64,000 nt of DNA from contig NW_024104096.1 of NCBI RefSeq assembly GCF_003945595.2, positions 4,335,501 to 4,399,500 on the forward strand. Reading direction: 5' to 3'. Positions within the stretch are counted from its first letter, which is position 1; every line of letters begins with the position of its first letter. Of this stretch, positions 48,891 to 60,570 are shown piece by piece. The translations under genes were made by a program, and so were the position numbers. Source of the stretch: Pipra filicauda (taxonomy: Eukaryota; Chordata; Aves; Passeriformes; Pipridae). The notes beneath the pieces were generated by a model. The model had not been told where the DNA came from. It worked only from the letters and a program-made list of their open reading frames with translations, and made no database searches.

Positions 48891-51279
48891 CTTGAAGGGA
48901 GAAGGAGAGAGAGGGAGGAAGGAAAACAGAGGGAGAGACGGGCTCCTCGGGAGAAAAAGCCATTTAATTTACAGAATAAATCCTTCGAGTAAACTGGATT
49001 TGTGTGCCAGCACCCGGTAGCCCTCCCCAGCTCCGCACTGCCCTGCCGGGTCGGGCTGCTGGGCTCTTCTTCCTCTTCCCTTTTCGTCTTCTTCGAAAAA
49101 GAGTCTTTCGTCCCTGTACCCGTCGGGCTGAACCGGTCGCTGACACCGGGGCCCTGGGAATGCGGCCCTTCGCCTTAGTGAGAGTATCGGTTCGCCATTT
49201 ATGTGTTTGATTTCAGCCAGGCTGTGTTGAGAACCTTGTGGGTATGCACACCGTATCCACTCGGGCGTTACACGTCTTGCTTTGTGTCTGTGCGGTCCCG
49301 AAGGGTACAGGGTCCTCTGCCCCCAACACCGGTTTTACCGTGCCGGTGGATGCCCCGAGTGGAGTCCGCAGTCCTTCAAGTCGCTGGATTGCCTTTTTAT
49401 TTTCTCTTTGTACGTTGCATCCCACTATCCCCCCACCTCCTCATCCCATAACATTTTTTCACGGGCAAAATGTGTTAATCAATCTTTTACTTTTGTTTCC
49501 GGATCTGACATGGTGGCCCACACAATCTACAACATTAACAAAAAGGTCACTTAGAGATAAAACACGTTTGACAAGTGAAGAACAAGGCAAGTGCTTTAGG
49601 GGTCGCGTCCAATTCCTGACCTGGACTCCAACCAGAACAGGCGCTGATCCTGGAAGGGTTGAACGAGAGGAAGGACTTTCACTTTCTCTGCTGAACCAAG
49701 TCCTTTTTCTTCCATTGAAACACCGATCTGCCCCAGTCCCTAAACAGATGTGTCAGATAGCCTTTAAGGATCTGCTCTTCTTACGAGGTAAATGTAAGGA
49801 AGGTTTTCCTAGGTATCCCCCCCTTCCCCCACCCCCGTAAAGCGATACCCTTTAAATCTTGCAGCGCAGTAAGTATATCTGCTGTATTTTATTTAAAACA
49901 CTTTACTCTTTTACTGTAGTGTATAGAGTAGGATAAATATGCAGAACTCCTCTAGCTTCTATAAAGATGAGATTAATTTTAACAAACTTTTTAATTTCTA
50001 TATTTTCTCTGAAAGCATAGGGTTTATAGCCACAACTTCTCAGTAGAGAGTCATAAACGTACTTTCATTTTGCAATCACCGCGGTCATCTTGCAAGACCG
50101 TCAAAATTAAAAGGCGGGGGGGGGGGGGGGGGTGTAGAGAAAGAAACCTCGCATAAAAACCCACGATATTGCATTAGGACTGACAAGACCCACAACTTGC
50201 CCTCAAGGAACTCTCCCCCTTCCTTTATCTAGAGTGGAAGTGACTTGAATCTGCCCCAGGTTTTCCCCCAGTTCTTTCTTTTGTTGTCAAGTCCAATTGA
50301 TAAATGGAGTGCAGTAAAACTCTGGAAGAAAAAAAAAAAAGCTGAAACCTTCATTTGTGTTCATTTGCATTAAAGTGCTTGGAACAGCTGTTTTCCTTAC
50401 AGGACCGGGGAGACTCCTATCTGTTTTCTCGTTGTATTTATCCTGCCTCCCAGGGTGAAAGACTAAAGATTAATTGTCTTAAGGTAGAGTCAGCTGTGGG
50501 AAGGCTCCCCCCTCCCCATTTTCCCTTCCCTCTCTTTTCTTGTGGAGGTGAGGGTGATTTCGGGAAGGGGTTGTTTTACTTGTAAGCCAGGGAAGCAAAG
50601 GCGAGAGCCGGTACATGTGTAAAACAGGCAGCGCACCGACGGGAAAAACGGGGGAAGGAGCGGGGGCAACAGCACGAACCCCGATCTTCCTGGCTGAAGT
50701 AGAAGCAGCAGAGGGTAATTTAATTAACAACTTCAGAGGACAGCTTTTTCTTTTTTTTCTTTTCCTTTTTTTTCCAGTCAGCCTTTGAAATGAGATTTAA
50801 ATCACACTCAGTATTGTAAACTTTTTTATGTAGAAGCTTGTAAAAAAAATCAGCCCCAAGACATCCCCTCCCCTTTGCGCCGTCCAAAGCATTTTTGAGC
50901 TATGAGAGCTTGTTCGCTGCGCTTAACACACGCAGAAAACGATTCCCAGCGAGGGGCTCGGAGTTAGGATGCACACGCGTAAGATCGGGCGGGCGGCGGG
51001 GCTGCAGCTTGAAAGCGGTGCGTAGTTTGTGATTTGGCTGCTGCGGGCTCCTTTCCTCTCTTGAGCTGAAGAAGAGGGATTCTGTCCTGCTCGTTACCTT
51101 CGCGAGGGATCCTTGTTTAATGAGTCCGTGCAGATGGTTTGCTGTTTGGCATTTACTTGTGTAGTCTTGTTGAAGTTTTGGTGGCTGTTGCTTTTATTCC
51201 TTTGAAAAAAAAAAAAAATCTAAGGGTTGGAACCCGTCTTCCTCCTCTTACAAAGGAAAATTGTAACTTAAAAAAAAAA
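48891..51279. other. Noncoding upstream flank of ZNF503
   Basis: Mixed-composition DNA with the G17 run and purine/pyrimidine tracts. The 200-codon plus-strand frame at 49238-49840 is low-complexity at its end and shows no domain. A divergent noncoding RNA could lie here but leaves no recognisable signature. Confidence 0.45.
50116..50132 (+). repeat. Uninterrupted G17 run
   Basis: Seventeen consecutive G bases lie about 2.5 kb upstream of the ZNF503 start codon. It could form a G-quadruplex and is prone to length error in sequencing. Confidence 0.9.
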
Positions 51280-51730
51280 AGGAGAGCAAAGGGGGAATTA
51301 ATTAACAAGTGCCAGTCCACACTTTCCTTTACCTACCAGCTATTGGCAAGCATGTCAAGTCGATTTTATTTGCACACAATGGAAATGATTTATTTTCTCT
51401 TAAAAAGGAGTGGGCTGGCAGATATTTGAGGAGGAGAGGAGAGCGAGAGCGAGAGAGGAAAAAAAGTTTGAAAATGCCTTGAACTATTCACTGTCGAGAT
51501 GGCTAATCAGTATTGAGGCTCGAGGGCACTCGGGCAGCTTTTCAATGCGGTTTTCCTTTCATCTCAAGCTGGATGGAGGCGCTCAATTAAAAGCCTATCA
51601 GTTTGTAAGTAAATCAACGCCTATCAAAGTTGTCACATCAAACAAAACGATTATTATTGCAGCCCGCCTCCCCTATTAATCTCCCTCTAAAATAATCCGC
51701 TTGACAGGTCAGGCTGGCGAGCTGCAAACC
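51280..51730. promoter_or_regulatory. Candidate conserved noncoding element
   Basis: Non-repetitive, balanced-composition DNA upstream of ZNF503 carries TTAATTAA near 51299, several TATCAA/CCTATCA motifs and TTGACAGGTCA at 51701-51711, which joins a MEIS-type TGACAG to an AGGTCA nuclear-receptor half site. It has the look of vertebrate conserved noncoding DNA, but this is a judgement from composition and motif density only. Confidence 0.3.
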
Positions 51731-53589
51731 CTGGTCAGGATCACCCAAAAAACCCGGACTGACTATTTTTCCCTCGGGAGAGAGAACTGCAGAAACCTCG
51801 ACACCAGCGTGCCTGCTCTGCGAGCTTTCTCTCTTGCCATTTAAGTGTCAGCTTCTGTAGATCATGTTGGAAAAGGGCGTTTAGTCTTTTAAACTGAACA
51901 GCAACAACCCTACAGGCCCTTTAGGGCTTTTTTTCTGTTTGTTTGGTTGGTTTTTTTCTTTTCACCCCCTCTCTTTTCTATCGTTTCGAAAAAGATTAAG
52001 ATTTTAATTAACAGAAGCATAGTTGCTGAATTGTGTCTGGGCTGTATTTCTATGTGTAACACAATTCAGCTACCTGTCTGTCCATGCGGTGCGTCAAATT
52101 TATTTCCTTTGGTAGCACTTGCGTTTCTCTATCTACCCTAAAGCTTTTATTAAGATATTCATTGCAATAGATTTTAGATTTTTGCAAACGGTGCATCTTC
52201 TTTTTTTTTTTTTTTTTTTCTCCTTGGAATATTAATACTTCTTATAAAAAGATAAGAAATACGATGGGTTATCAGAAATACCACACCACGAATACGTACG
52301 TTTGGGTAGAGGCACTTTTCCCCTTTTTTTTTTTTTTTTTTTTTTTTAATACGAGACTGCATGTGCTCAGCTAATAGCTGATGCATCTGCCTAGGTATCC
52401 GGCAGAGGTGTGGGGTATTTATTCCAGAATGTTATTAAAGCAAATAGTTTGAAAGCTTGCCAACAGAAAGTAAGATTTCCAAGCCCTGTTCGTATAGTAC
52501 CTGAAAATATTTACCCTTATGCTTGTAATTACTTTCCTAACACATAGAAGCAGTATATATTTTACTCTGCATGAGATGTAGGTAATCGTTTTATAAGCAG
52601 TGATAATTTTAAAGCCATCTTCAAAATAATAGTCACGTTTAAGTGAACGTGAATTTTAGTAGTCAGTGGTATTTTTCCTAAAGGAGCAGAAAATCAGTTT
52701 TGTTTAGTTGGTTGGTTGTTTACTGCTTTCGGAAATATATCTTCTCCTAGAATGTCTTCGAACGAGTTTGTCTAATTTTGTTTCTTTTGTTACACTGAGA
52801 TAAGGAAGAGATTAATACACCTAACAATAACAAAACCACCCCAACCTTTACCTTTAAAGCCCTTTGACAGATTTCCCTATTGACATTGTTTCATGTGAGT
52901 GTGAAAATGTTTACTCCTGCGTTGAAACCCGTTTACCAACAGCTATTTTCCAAATCTACCCTCTTTTATGTTTAAGGTGTTTCTTATGCAAACAGTTGTT
53001 ATTTAAAATACGCCTTAAGGTAACTTTCTAGAGGCAGAGGGAGAGAGTAAGTCAAATGGGTGCAATGACACGAGCAAGGCTGAGTATGTTTCCTGTTAAG
53101 TGCATGGAGATTTTTAGTGTCATTTCATGTTCTTAAACGTACTACGATTAAAATGATCGAGTCCAAAGCTAGTGAACACGTTTCCTAACTCGTACATATG
53201 TACCTTTATTGGTATTTGCTGTCTAGATTCTAAGAGTGAAAAAAAAAAAAAAAAGTCTTAGCTTTTGTAACACCTTGGTCTGATCATTCAATCTCAGCAA
53301 TCATAAAGGCATCTTTGTGTTTATCTTCTGCAAAAGCCTGGAGGCTATGGGAGAGAATTATACCAACTAAGCACATATTTGGTTACAGTAATCCCTCAGA
53401 AATTAACTATGGCACACAAATGGAGGCGATCTTTAGCTTCGTCACTCGGATTTCAAATACAGAGAGTGTTTATTGACAAATTTGTTATGGAAACTGTGTA
53501 GATCAACTAGATGCGTCCTCAAGAGAGTAAGGAACAGCACAGGAACAGCGTCTTTTGAGATACAAGGAAAAGTTTTAAGGATATGGCTG
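51731..53589. other. Noncoding upstream flank of ZNF503
   Basis: AT-rich, with the paired T-tracts at 52.2-52.35 kb and another A-run at about 53239. No coding sequence. Confidence 0.5.
52201..52347 (+). repeat. Pair of long T-tracts (T19 and T23)
   Basis: T19 at 52201-52219 and T23 at 52325-52347 enclose about 105 bp of unique AT-rich sequence. The tracts may be length-polymorphic. Confidence 0.85.
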
Positions 53590-54620
53590 GAAAAGGCACT
53601 GAAACCCATTAATTAACCTTATCTCAACACGCAAATTACAAATGAACAATAATCCCCGACTCAATTACAAGACAGCTACGTTTGGACGGAGAGTAGGGGC
53701 AGGGAGAAACATGTAATATATCTTAGCTATTTTCTTGAAATACTCTACGTCCATGATCCCAAAAGGTTAAAATAATCTTAATTTTTAATAACTATTAGCT
53801 TGTTTTCAGTCATCCCTAATGATGCATTTAGGTCTCCTCTAATCCCCACTGCTCCCATTTTTAGCTTTTTACACCCTAAAATTAATTCCACCTAAAGTAC
53901 ATTTTTCATTTTGTACTGTACTAGCAACGTGCAAATAATTTACATCAGCGTTCATCAGGACTGTCCTGAAGTGATGGATCATTTTGTTGAGTTGCAGTAA
54001 AAGTGCAGAATGATCTATAATGATGTAATATATACATTAAAAGGGTGTCTGGATGATCAGAGTTTTGCTAAAAATGTAAAAGGGCTTTTTGATTGATAAC
54101 AGGGTTGCTGTTTTTCTGCAAAGGCTGTCACAGGCTGACACAATGCTTGAGTTATTAGGGCAGAGAAGGGCAACCATAAATTTCCAACGTCAGGCAAAAA
54201 CTCTCTTTATTGTCTATATGATGGATGGGCCTCCGTACTAGACACCAAATACTTCGTATCACCCTTAAATGGGAACACATTTTTCGTGGCCATAATTCAT
54301 GTTTTTTAAATAGAAAGTTTGAAATGCCTGCCTATATTTCACAATCCTGACATATTTATGAATCACTCCCTGCATGCAAATATAATTATTTAAAGCACTG
54401 AGGTGACATATGGGTTAGAAATGTACCAAATGCAGTTAGTGGAGTGATTTTTTTTAATTCCCTAAATTGAACACCATAGAAAACTCTGCCTGTCTGTTCA
54501 GATCAATAAAGTCGAAGGTGAAGTTTTACTGATTTTGTCAGTGCCACATACAGATATTCGGTTTTGATTAGGTGAAGCTGACAAAAAGGGAGTCTTTTTG
54601 TAATTACCATTAGGTTAATG
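53590..54620. promoter_or_regulatory. Candidate enhancer with HOX-PBX and MEIS-type sites
   Basis: TGATTGAT lies at 54090-54097, followed within 45 bp by CTGTCA (54125-54130) and CTGACA (54135-54140). ATTAATTAA-type sites lie near 53608-53616 and further homeodomain-like sites around 54560-54615. The DNA is free of repeats and coding sequence. Similar logic is seen next to the ZNF503 promoter (48.8 kb). Function is inferred. Confidence 0.3.
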
Positions 54621-54739
54621 AAAGAAACACTCATCTTTCTCCTGGCACCCCCACGCAGGCATACGCGCTTTGCCCCTCTCTTTTCGGGCGATGAACTAGC
54701 CGGAGGTAGATTTGACAGGCGTTATTTTTTCCTTTTAGA

Positions 54740-55505
54740 CTTTATTTTCCGTCCAGCAGCGCTCGTCTCGGAAGGAGTGCCGGTCTGCGAGCGGGAGAGG
54801 GGGCTGATGAGAGGGGGCCGTGCCGGCCTGGGGCCGGGCAGGGCGGCCAGGCGCTGTCCCGGGGGTGCCGCCGCGGCTCCCGGCCCCTCTCGCCCTCGTC
54901 CCGTCGCGGCGGCCGCAGACGAGCGCTTCTCTCGCGGCGTTCGCTGCTCCCGCCGGCTCTGCCCGGGGCCGCCCCGGCCCCTCGGCCCGGCCCGGCCCCT
55001 CGGCCCGCCGGCAGGGGCGGTGGAGCTGCACTGCCCTCCCGCCGGGCACGGCGTTACCTGCCCACTGCGGCGGCGGGCTCGGCTCGGGCACACCGGCAGC
55101 AGGCGACCGCTCCGCCGCTGGCTTGTTCTAGTTAATCACAGGGAAAGTCACCGCACCCTCCCGGCGGGGAGGCCCGAGAAGCAGCGCCCGCAGAAGGGCA
55201 CGGCGGGGCCGGGCCGGGGCCGCCGCCCAGCGCGGCCGGGCAGCCCCGCTGCCGCCGGCACTTCCGCCGGGGCGGGCGGGGCCGCCCGTGTCCGCCCCGC
55301 CCGCCGCCTGCGCCCGCCCCCGCCGCGGGGAGAGCGGGAGCGGCGGGGCCGGGAGGGGAGGGGGCAGCTGCCCGACCGTCGGCGGCGGAGCGGGGCCGGC
55401 ACTGGGCAGGGGGGACTCGCCGGCATCCTCCGCGCCCCACCGCAGCCCGCCCCGCGCCTTGGCCGAGCTCCTCCTGCACTGGGCGGCTGTGCCCGCAGAC
55501 TTCCT
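54740..55505. promoter_or_regulatory. Strong isolated CpG island 7 kb upstream of ZNF503
   Basis: About 760 bp of very CpG-dense sequence includes several GGGGCGGG/CCGCCC GC boxes (for example around 55270-55320). It is flanked abruptly by AT-rich DNA. It is the densest island outside the ZNF503 promoter. A long plus-strand frame through it has no recognisable domain and is rejected as a gene. It is a good candidate for the promoter of a noncoding transcript or for a Polycomb recruitment island. Confidence 0.5.
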
Positions 55506-56309
55506 AACGCAGCCTGAGGGTCTGGCCCGTAACGCACACCTTTGTATTTAGTTAATTGAAACTTACGTTATTTTCAGTAGAGCTCGAGTGATGTGAGCAT
55601 CAAAACCACTTTGCATCTTGAATATTTTTTTTTCCGTGGACTTGTGCGTAAATGTGTAAAATATTTGCACTAGTCCAAACTTACTGTAGCGGGCTGACTC
55701 TTTGCCCATAAAATGTTAAATCAACCATGACCAGACTCATTTTCCCATGTCAGCCAAGAGGACTCTGTAAATCAACACATTAGGGCTTCGCTGGGTAGGA
55801 GCTGCGTGTGCTTCGTGCAAAACGGCCCTGACAGCCGCTCTCTTGGTGCTGTGGTTGTCAGCCTGTGGCTGACTGCAGAAGTGTCAGGTGGCAGCAGGAA
55901 ACCTTGCAGGTAGAGTGCAAAATCGCTGGCGACGTAATATGCAAGAGACTGACAACTGGCACAACAGGAAGAAATTATACAGGCCGCTTTACCTTTTGAT
56001 GTGATTGCGTTTTTAAGACTCATAAATGTTTTGCAAAGCCTGTCCCACCAGCCTGAATCGCTTAGAAGAGTCTGTGTCTTCTGTGAAGGCCTAGTTAGTT
56101 TTATGGGAGCAGGGATGTTCTGCAGGCACTTCCTACCATCCCAAGATGGAACCCACTTGGAAGCCATTATAGAAAAGCTCATCTCAAGGTTATGAAGGGG
56201 TGTGTGATAGCTACACCTGGAAGCAAGGGACCACAGCGGAACAATACAGCTAAGAAAAAATAACATTGGCCATAGGTGCCGAAACAACCGAGACAAACTC
56301 CATTTTTAT
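55506..56309. other. Noncoding stretch before CR1
   Basis: Single-copy DNA between the CpG island and the CR1 insertion. A minus-strand frame of 174 codons (55772-56296) has no recognisable domain and lies in no gene context; it is considered chance. Confidence 0.5.
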
Positions 56310-57436
56310 TATACTCCTGGAAAAGCTGGTAGCCCATGGCTTGGACAAGTGTATCCTCTCCTGGATTAGGAGCTGGCTGGAGGGCCGGGCCCAGAGAGTG
56401 CTGGTGAATGGAGCTGCATCCAGCTGGCGGCCGGTCACTAGGGGTGTTCCCCAGGGGTCTGTGTTGGGTCCAGTCCTGTTTAACATCTTTATTGATGATT
56501 TAGATGAGGGGATTGAGTCCATCATCAGCAAATTTGCTGATGACACCAAATTGGGAGGGAGTGTCGATCAGCTGGAAGGCAGGAGGGCTCTGCAGAGGGA
56601 TCTGGATAGACTTGAGAGATGGGCTGATTCCAATGGGATGAAGTTCAATAAAGCCAAGTGCCGGGTCCTGCACTTTGGCCACAACAACCCCCTGCAGCGC
56701 TACAGGCTGGGCACAGAGTGGCTGGAAAGCAGCCAGGCAGAAAGGGACCTGGGGGAACTAATTGACAGGAAGCTCAACATGAGCCAACAGTGTGCCCAGG
56801 TGGCCAAGAAGGCCAATGGGATCTTGTCCTGTATCAAAAATAGCGTGGCCAGCAGGAGCAGGGAAGTGATCCTTCCCCTGTACTCCGCGTTGGTGAGGCC
56901 ACACCTTGAGTATTGTGTTCAGTTCTGGGCCCCTCAGTTCAGAAAGGATATTGAGGTGCTGGAGCGGGTCCAGAGAAGAGCAACAAGGCTGGTGAAGGGA
57001 CTGGCGCATAAGTCCTATGGGGAGAGGCTGAGGGAGCTGGGGTTGTTTAGCCTGGAGAAGAGGAGGCTCAGAGGTGACCTCATCACCGTCTATAACTACC
57101 TGAAGGGAAGTTCTAGCCAGGTGGGGGTTGGTCTCTTCTCTCAGGCACTCAGCAATAGGACAAGGGGGCACGGGCTTAAGCTCCGCCAGGGGAAATTTAA
57201 GTGGGATATCAGGAGAAAATTCTTTACAGAGAGAGTAATCAGGCATTGGAATGGGCTGCCCAGAGAGGTGGTGGATTCACCATCCCTGGAGATTTTTAAA
57301 CGCAGATTGGACGTGGCACTGAGTGCCATGATCTAGTCAATGGACTGGATTTGGACCAAGGGTTGGACTCGATGATCTCGGAGGTCTTTTGTAACCCAAT
57401 CGATTCTATGATTCTATGATTCTGTGATTCTATGAT
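56310..57436 (+). mobile_element. CR1 LINE, 5'-truncated, with intact 3' reverse-transcriptase frame
   Basis: This is an avian CR1 non-LTR retrotransposon fragment. The frame entering from the flanking DNA at 56266 stays open to a TAG at 57334-57336. It contains the reverse-transcriptase segment [20 protein letters not shown], the FADD catalytic-type motif and the C-terminal region typical of CR1 ORF2 ([43 protein letters not shown]). CR1 homology seems to start near 56310, where TCCTGGAAAAGCTGGTAGCC begins, so the first part of ORF2 and all of ORF1 are missing. The 3' tail has the diagnostic GGTTGGACTCGATGATCTCG segment and ends in degenerate ATTCTATG/ATTCTGTG repeats near 57402-57436. The copy is truncated and cannot be autonomous. 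The absence of stops implies a young insertion. Confidence 0.93.
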
Positions 57437-58183
57437 TTTTTGTTCAAGAAACAAGGAATTCATCCCCCCCCAACTCTAAACAATATGCTGTATTCTGTAA
57501 AAAGCCTCAGCCAGCCAGCTCCTATCTAAACCACTATCTCTGGGTAAGGGTTCAGATACTGGAAAGCTTATTTCTGGGTGCTAGTAGGTTGAAAGGAATA
57601 GGAGACATAGTACAGCATATAACAAAATAATATCACTCCTTACTACCACACAACAAATACCAATAATTACACACATTGAATCAGATTAGATTCAGATATC
57701 AAGGTGAAGCTTTGTGCTATATTTCATGAAAAGGGCCTCAGCATAGAGAAGTCATTATCCAGTGCTCCTTGCTGGATTGCCTCCCACTCAGAGGAGTGAC
57801 CCAGCTATGACCCAGACTCTGAACACTTGTGTGTAAATTTAATTTTCAGCATTACATCATTTCAACCGGAATCTCACCTCTTTGCTCACCGTTGTGCTAT
57901 GTGGCTTACCTGGAGGTAAAGAGAGAAAGGATAGTACAAAAACGTGCCAAATACTAGGAAATGTAAGTTCAGCTTAAAAGTATGCACACAGCCACTTTTA
58001 CGCTTTGGTCAAGTGAGACTAAATGAGAGAGCAACCAGTAAGGTGAGAGGAAAAACAACCATAATAAGTTTTAAATCCTACACGATAACAAAAGGAACTT
58101 TTGAGGGTTACTTATGAAGGGGTAATACAAACTCTGGTAAAGAAAATTTCCCATGTTAAAAAAAAAAAAGGAAAAAAAAAAAA

Positions 58184-58225
58184 GAATTAGCCAAACAACT
58201 GCTGGAATTAGCCAAACAACTGCTG
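58184..58225 (+). repeat. Perfect 21-bp tandem duplication
   Basis: A unit starting GAATTAGCCAAACAACTG occurs at 58184-58204 and 58205-58225 with no mismatch. It follows an A-rich tract (58159-58183). Confidence 0.95.
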
Positions 58226-60551
58226 GTAGCAGTGTTTCTTATTGATCACTACTCTCAACACCTGAACAATGAAAACTTGTTCTTCAAAATTCAATGCTGT
58301 TTTTTAGTGCGGTTTTGCATTTTTGCTAAGAACAACTAAGCAAACACTCTACATCTAATTGTAATTCTTTATTTTTCATTAACTGAGCAGAGAGTACAAT
58401 ATATGTAATTTATTTCCTGTCAAAAAGCTGAAAAATATATTTCTTCTTTTTCTGTATCATTCACATAAAGTTCATATTCTTAATGGATGACAAAGTAGGC
58501 AGAAGCATAGGAGTGTGAAGAGTTTTTTTGCCACAGGCCAGTTTCATTCAGGTACTCCCAACTCTGATTAATGTACTACCTTTAGTGTCAGGAGTAGAGA
58601 TTAAAGGCACAAGTCCTTACAGTAAATAAGAAGTCTGTTCAAGTAAACTTCTTAAATTGTGGCCATGGAATAACAGAGACTAGACAGAGGTAGGAAGACT
58701 TCAGTTGCATTTCCAGGTTTACCATTAACAGTGTTCAACTCTATTTTGTGGCTCTGTATCTGTGAAATAGGTCCTTGTATTTAGTTTTCAATTACAAAGA
58801 GTTGTAATGAGGATAAGACAGTAAATGTTATAATGCACTACCATGGCATAAAAACACAAGAACATAATCTCACACTCCCTATAGAAAAGATCCAACATTA
58901 TGCAGCGTCTTGCTGTAGAATAGCATAGTCCAATCAAGAGGATCATCTCACTCCTATTCGAATGTCATGATTTCTTGTCAGAATTAAATGTGCTGGTGGT
59001 GCTGCAAGTTCTATGTTTTGCATTACTCAGGCACTAGATACAAACATGCATCAAGGTTTCTTATTCTTCCCCTGCTTTTCAAATTTGTGAAATGGTGTAA
59101 TACAACATATGCATGTAATGATGACGTATGTTTGGTCCTTTGAATTAGTAGTTGCCACATATTTCTATAATATTTGAAGTTAGTGTTCTTGTTGTCTTCT
59201 TTATATTTATACAATATGCTGTTTTTATGTGTGACCTTGAACTCATGAATTATCTCCATGCTAGTAAAACATAGGTACAAATGCTATTATTATATAGCAT
59301 TGATAGGCTTGTTTGAATGTTACTAATATACAAGGGTAAAATCAATTAGCAAAACACCATTTTTGGAATGTAATTTATTAACACTGCATAAGAGTATTCT
59401 TTGGTTGAATAGCTCCAAGACAGAGATAATATAATAGCGTTGTGGCTACTTCAGTTAGGGCTTGCATCTACTCTCCATGGAGTGAAAGGCGAATTTTTCC
59501 TCATTTACTTTTATATGAAAAGAAAAGAAAAGGTAAGCAGATGTTTTGGTTCAGTAATCACCCATTGTCTCATTCCCACATTTTTATAATAACCTGAATG
59601 GGAAAGAAACAAATTTAAGTAGGATCCTTTCATATGTATTAGAGATATTTAATATCAAAGTATGTTAATAAGAAAGAGGAATGGCTGAACCCAAAATATA
59701 ATATCTAAGAAAAACAGTAAACATTACAACCCAATTAAAAAAGATGCTTCACTTTCACTGGACTGTTGGTACCCATTTGTATCTGCTATTGTTAATAATA
59801 AACAATATTCATAAACCAAAGGAGAAAAAAATAAGAACCTGATGCCATTTTTTGTTACTCATGAAAACTATGTAGAGTAGATAGGATTTTTTTAGAGGGT
59901 ATATTTCTAATTACAGCACTCATATAAACAACTATGCATCTGTAACAGGCTCTTTATCAGGAAAGTAAAAGCTATTCTTGCCCAGAACTGCCTCCTTATT
60001 TCAATATACCTCTTAAAATCATTTGTGTAATAAAGACAACTGGGGCTCAGTTGTGGATATGGAGATGACCTTGATTTTTTTGGCCAACAGTTGAAATTTT
60101 TGTGGCTTGGATGGCATAAAAATCTGTTATGTGCAGTGGCAAAGGACAAGATTAGTTTGGCTGAATTCTAGGTTTTTTTCCTGGAGCAACCTGGTGTAAC
60201 CGAAAGAAAAGTTGAAAGGAAACATGGTTCTTTCCTGTGGCAGTTTGTAGTTCTATTTATGTATTTATTCTGGAGTAATAAAAGCAGTAACATTTTTACA
60301 GTGAACAGTAAATAATCATGGGATGCCAAAATACACAACCCAGAGTAGGGTATATTTATGCTTGTAGTATATAAGTACCCCCAAAAAAGTACTCCCTGTC
60401 GGAGGAGTGTTGAGCTAAAGACAGTTTGGTATTTTTTACACAGTCTTGGTGGCATGTGTCTAGATAGATCAGAGGTTTATCATTAGTGCCTTTATATCTT
60501 CCCAGAAGGCCTAGATATGCTTGCTTGTGGAATATTATGAGGTGCTCCAGT

Positions 60552-60570
60552 AAAAAAAAAAAAAAAAAAA
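60552..60570 (+). repeat. A19 run
   Basis: Uninterrupted A-run in desert. There is no adjacent LINE or pseudogene sequence that I recognise. Confidence 0.85.

Noticed and set aside
54618..55517. 299-codon plus-strand frame and overlapping minus-strand frames
   Set aside because: They lie over a CpG island, with Arg/Gly/Pro/Ala-rich low-complexity translation, no domain, and similar frames on both strands.
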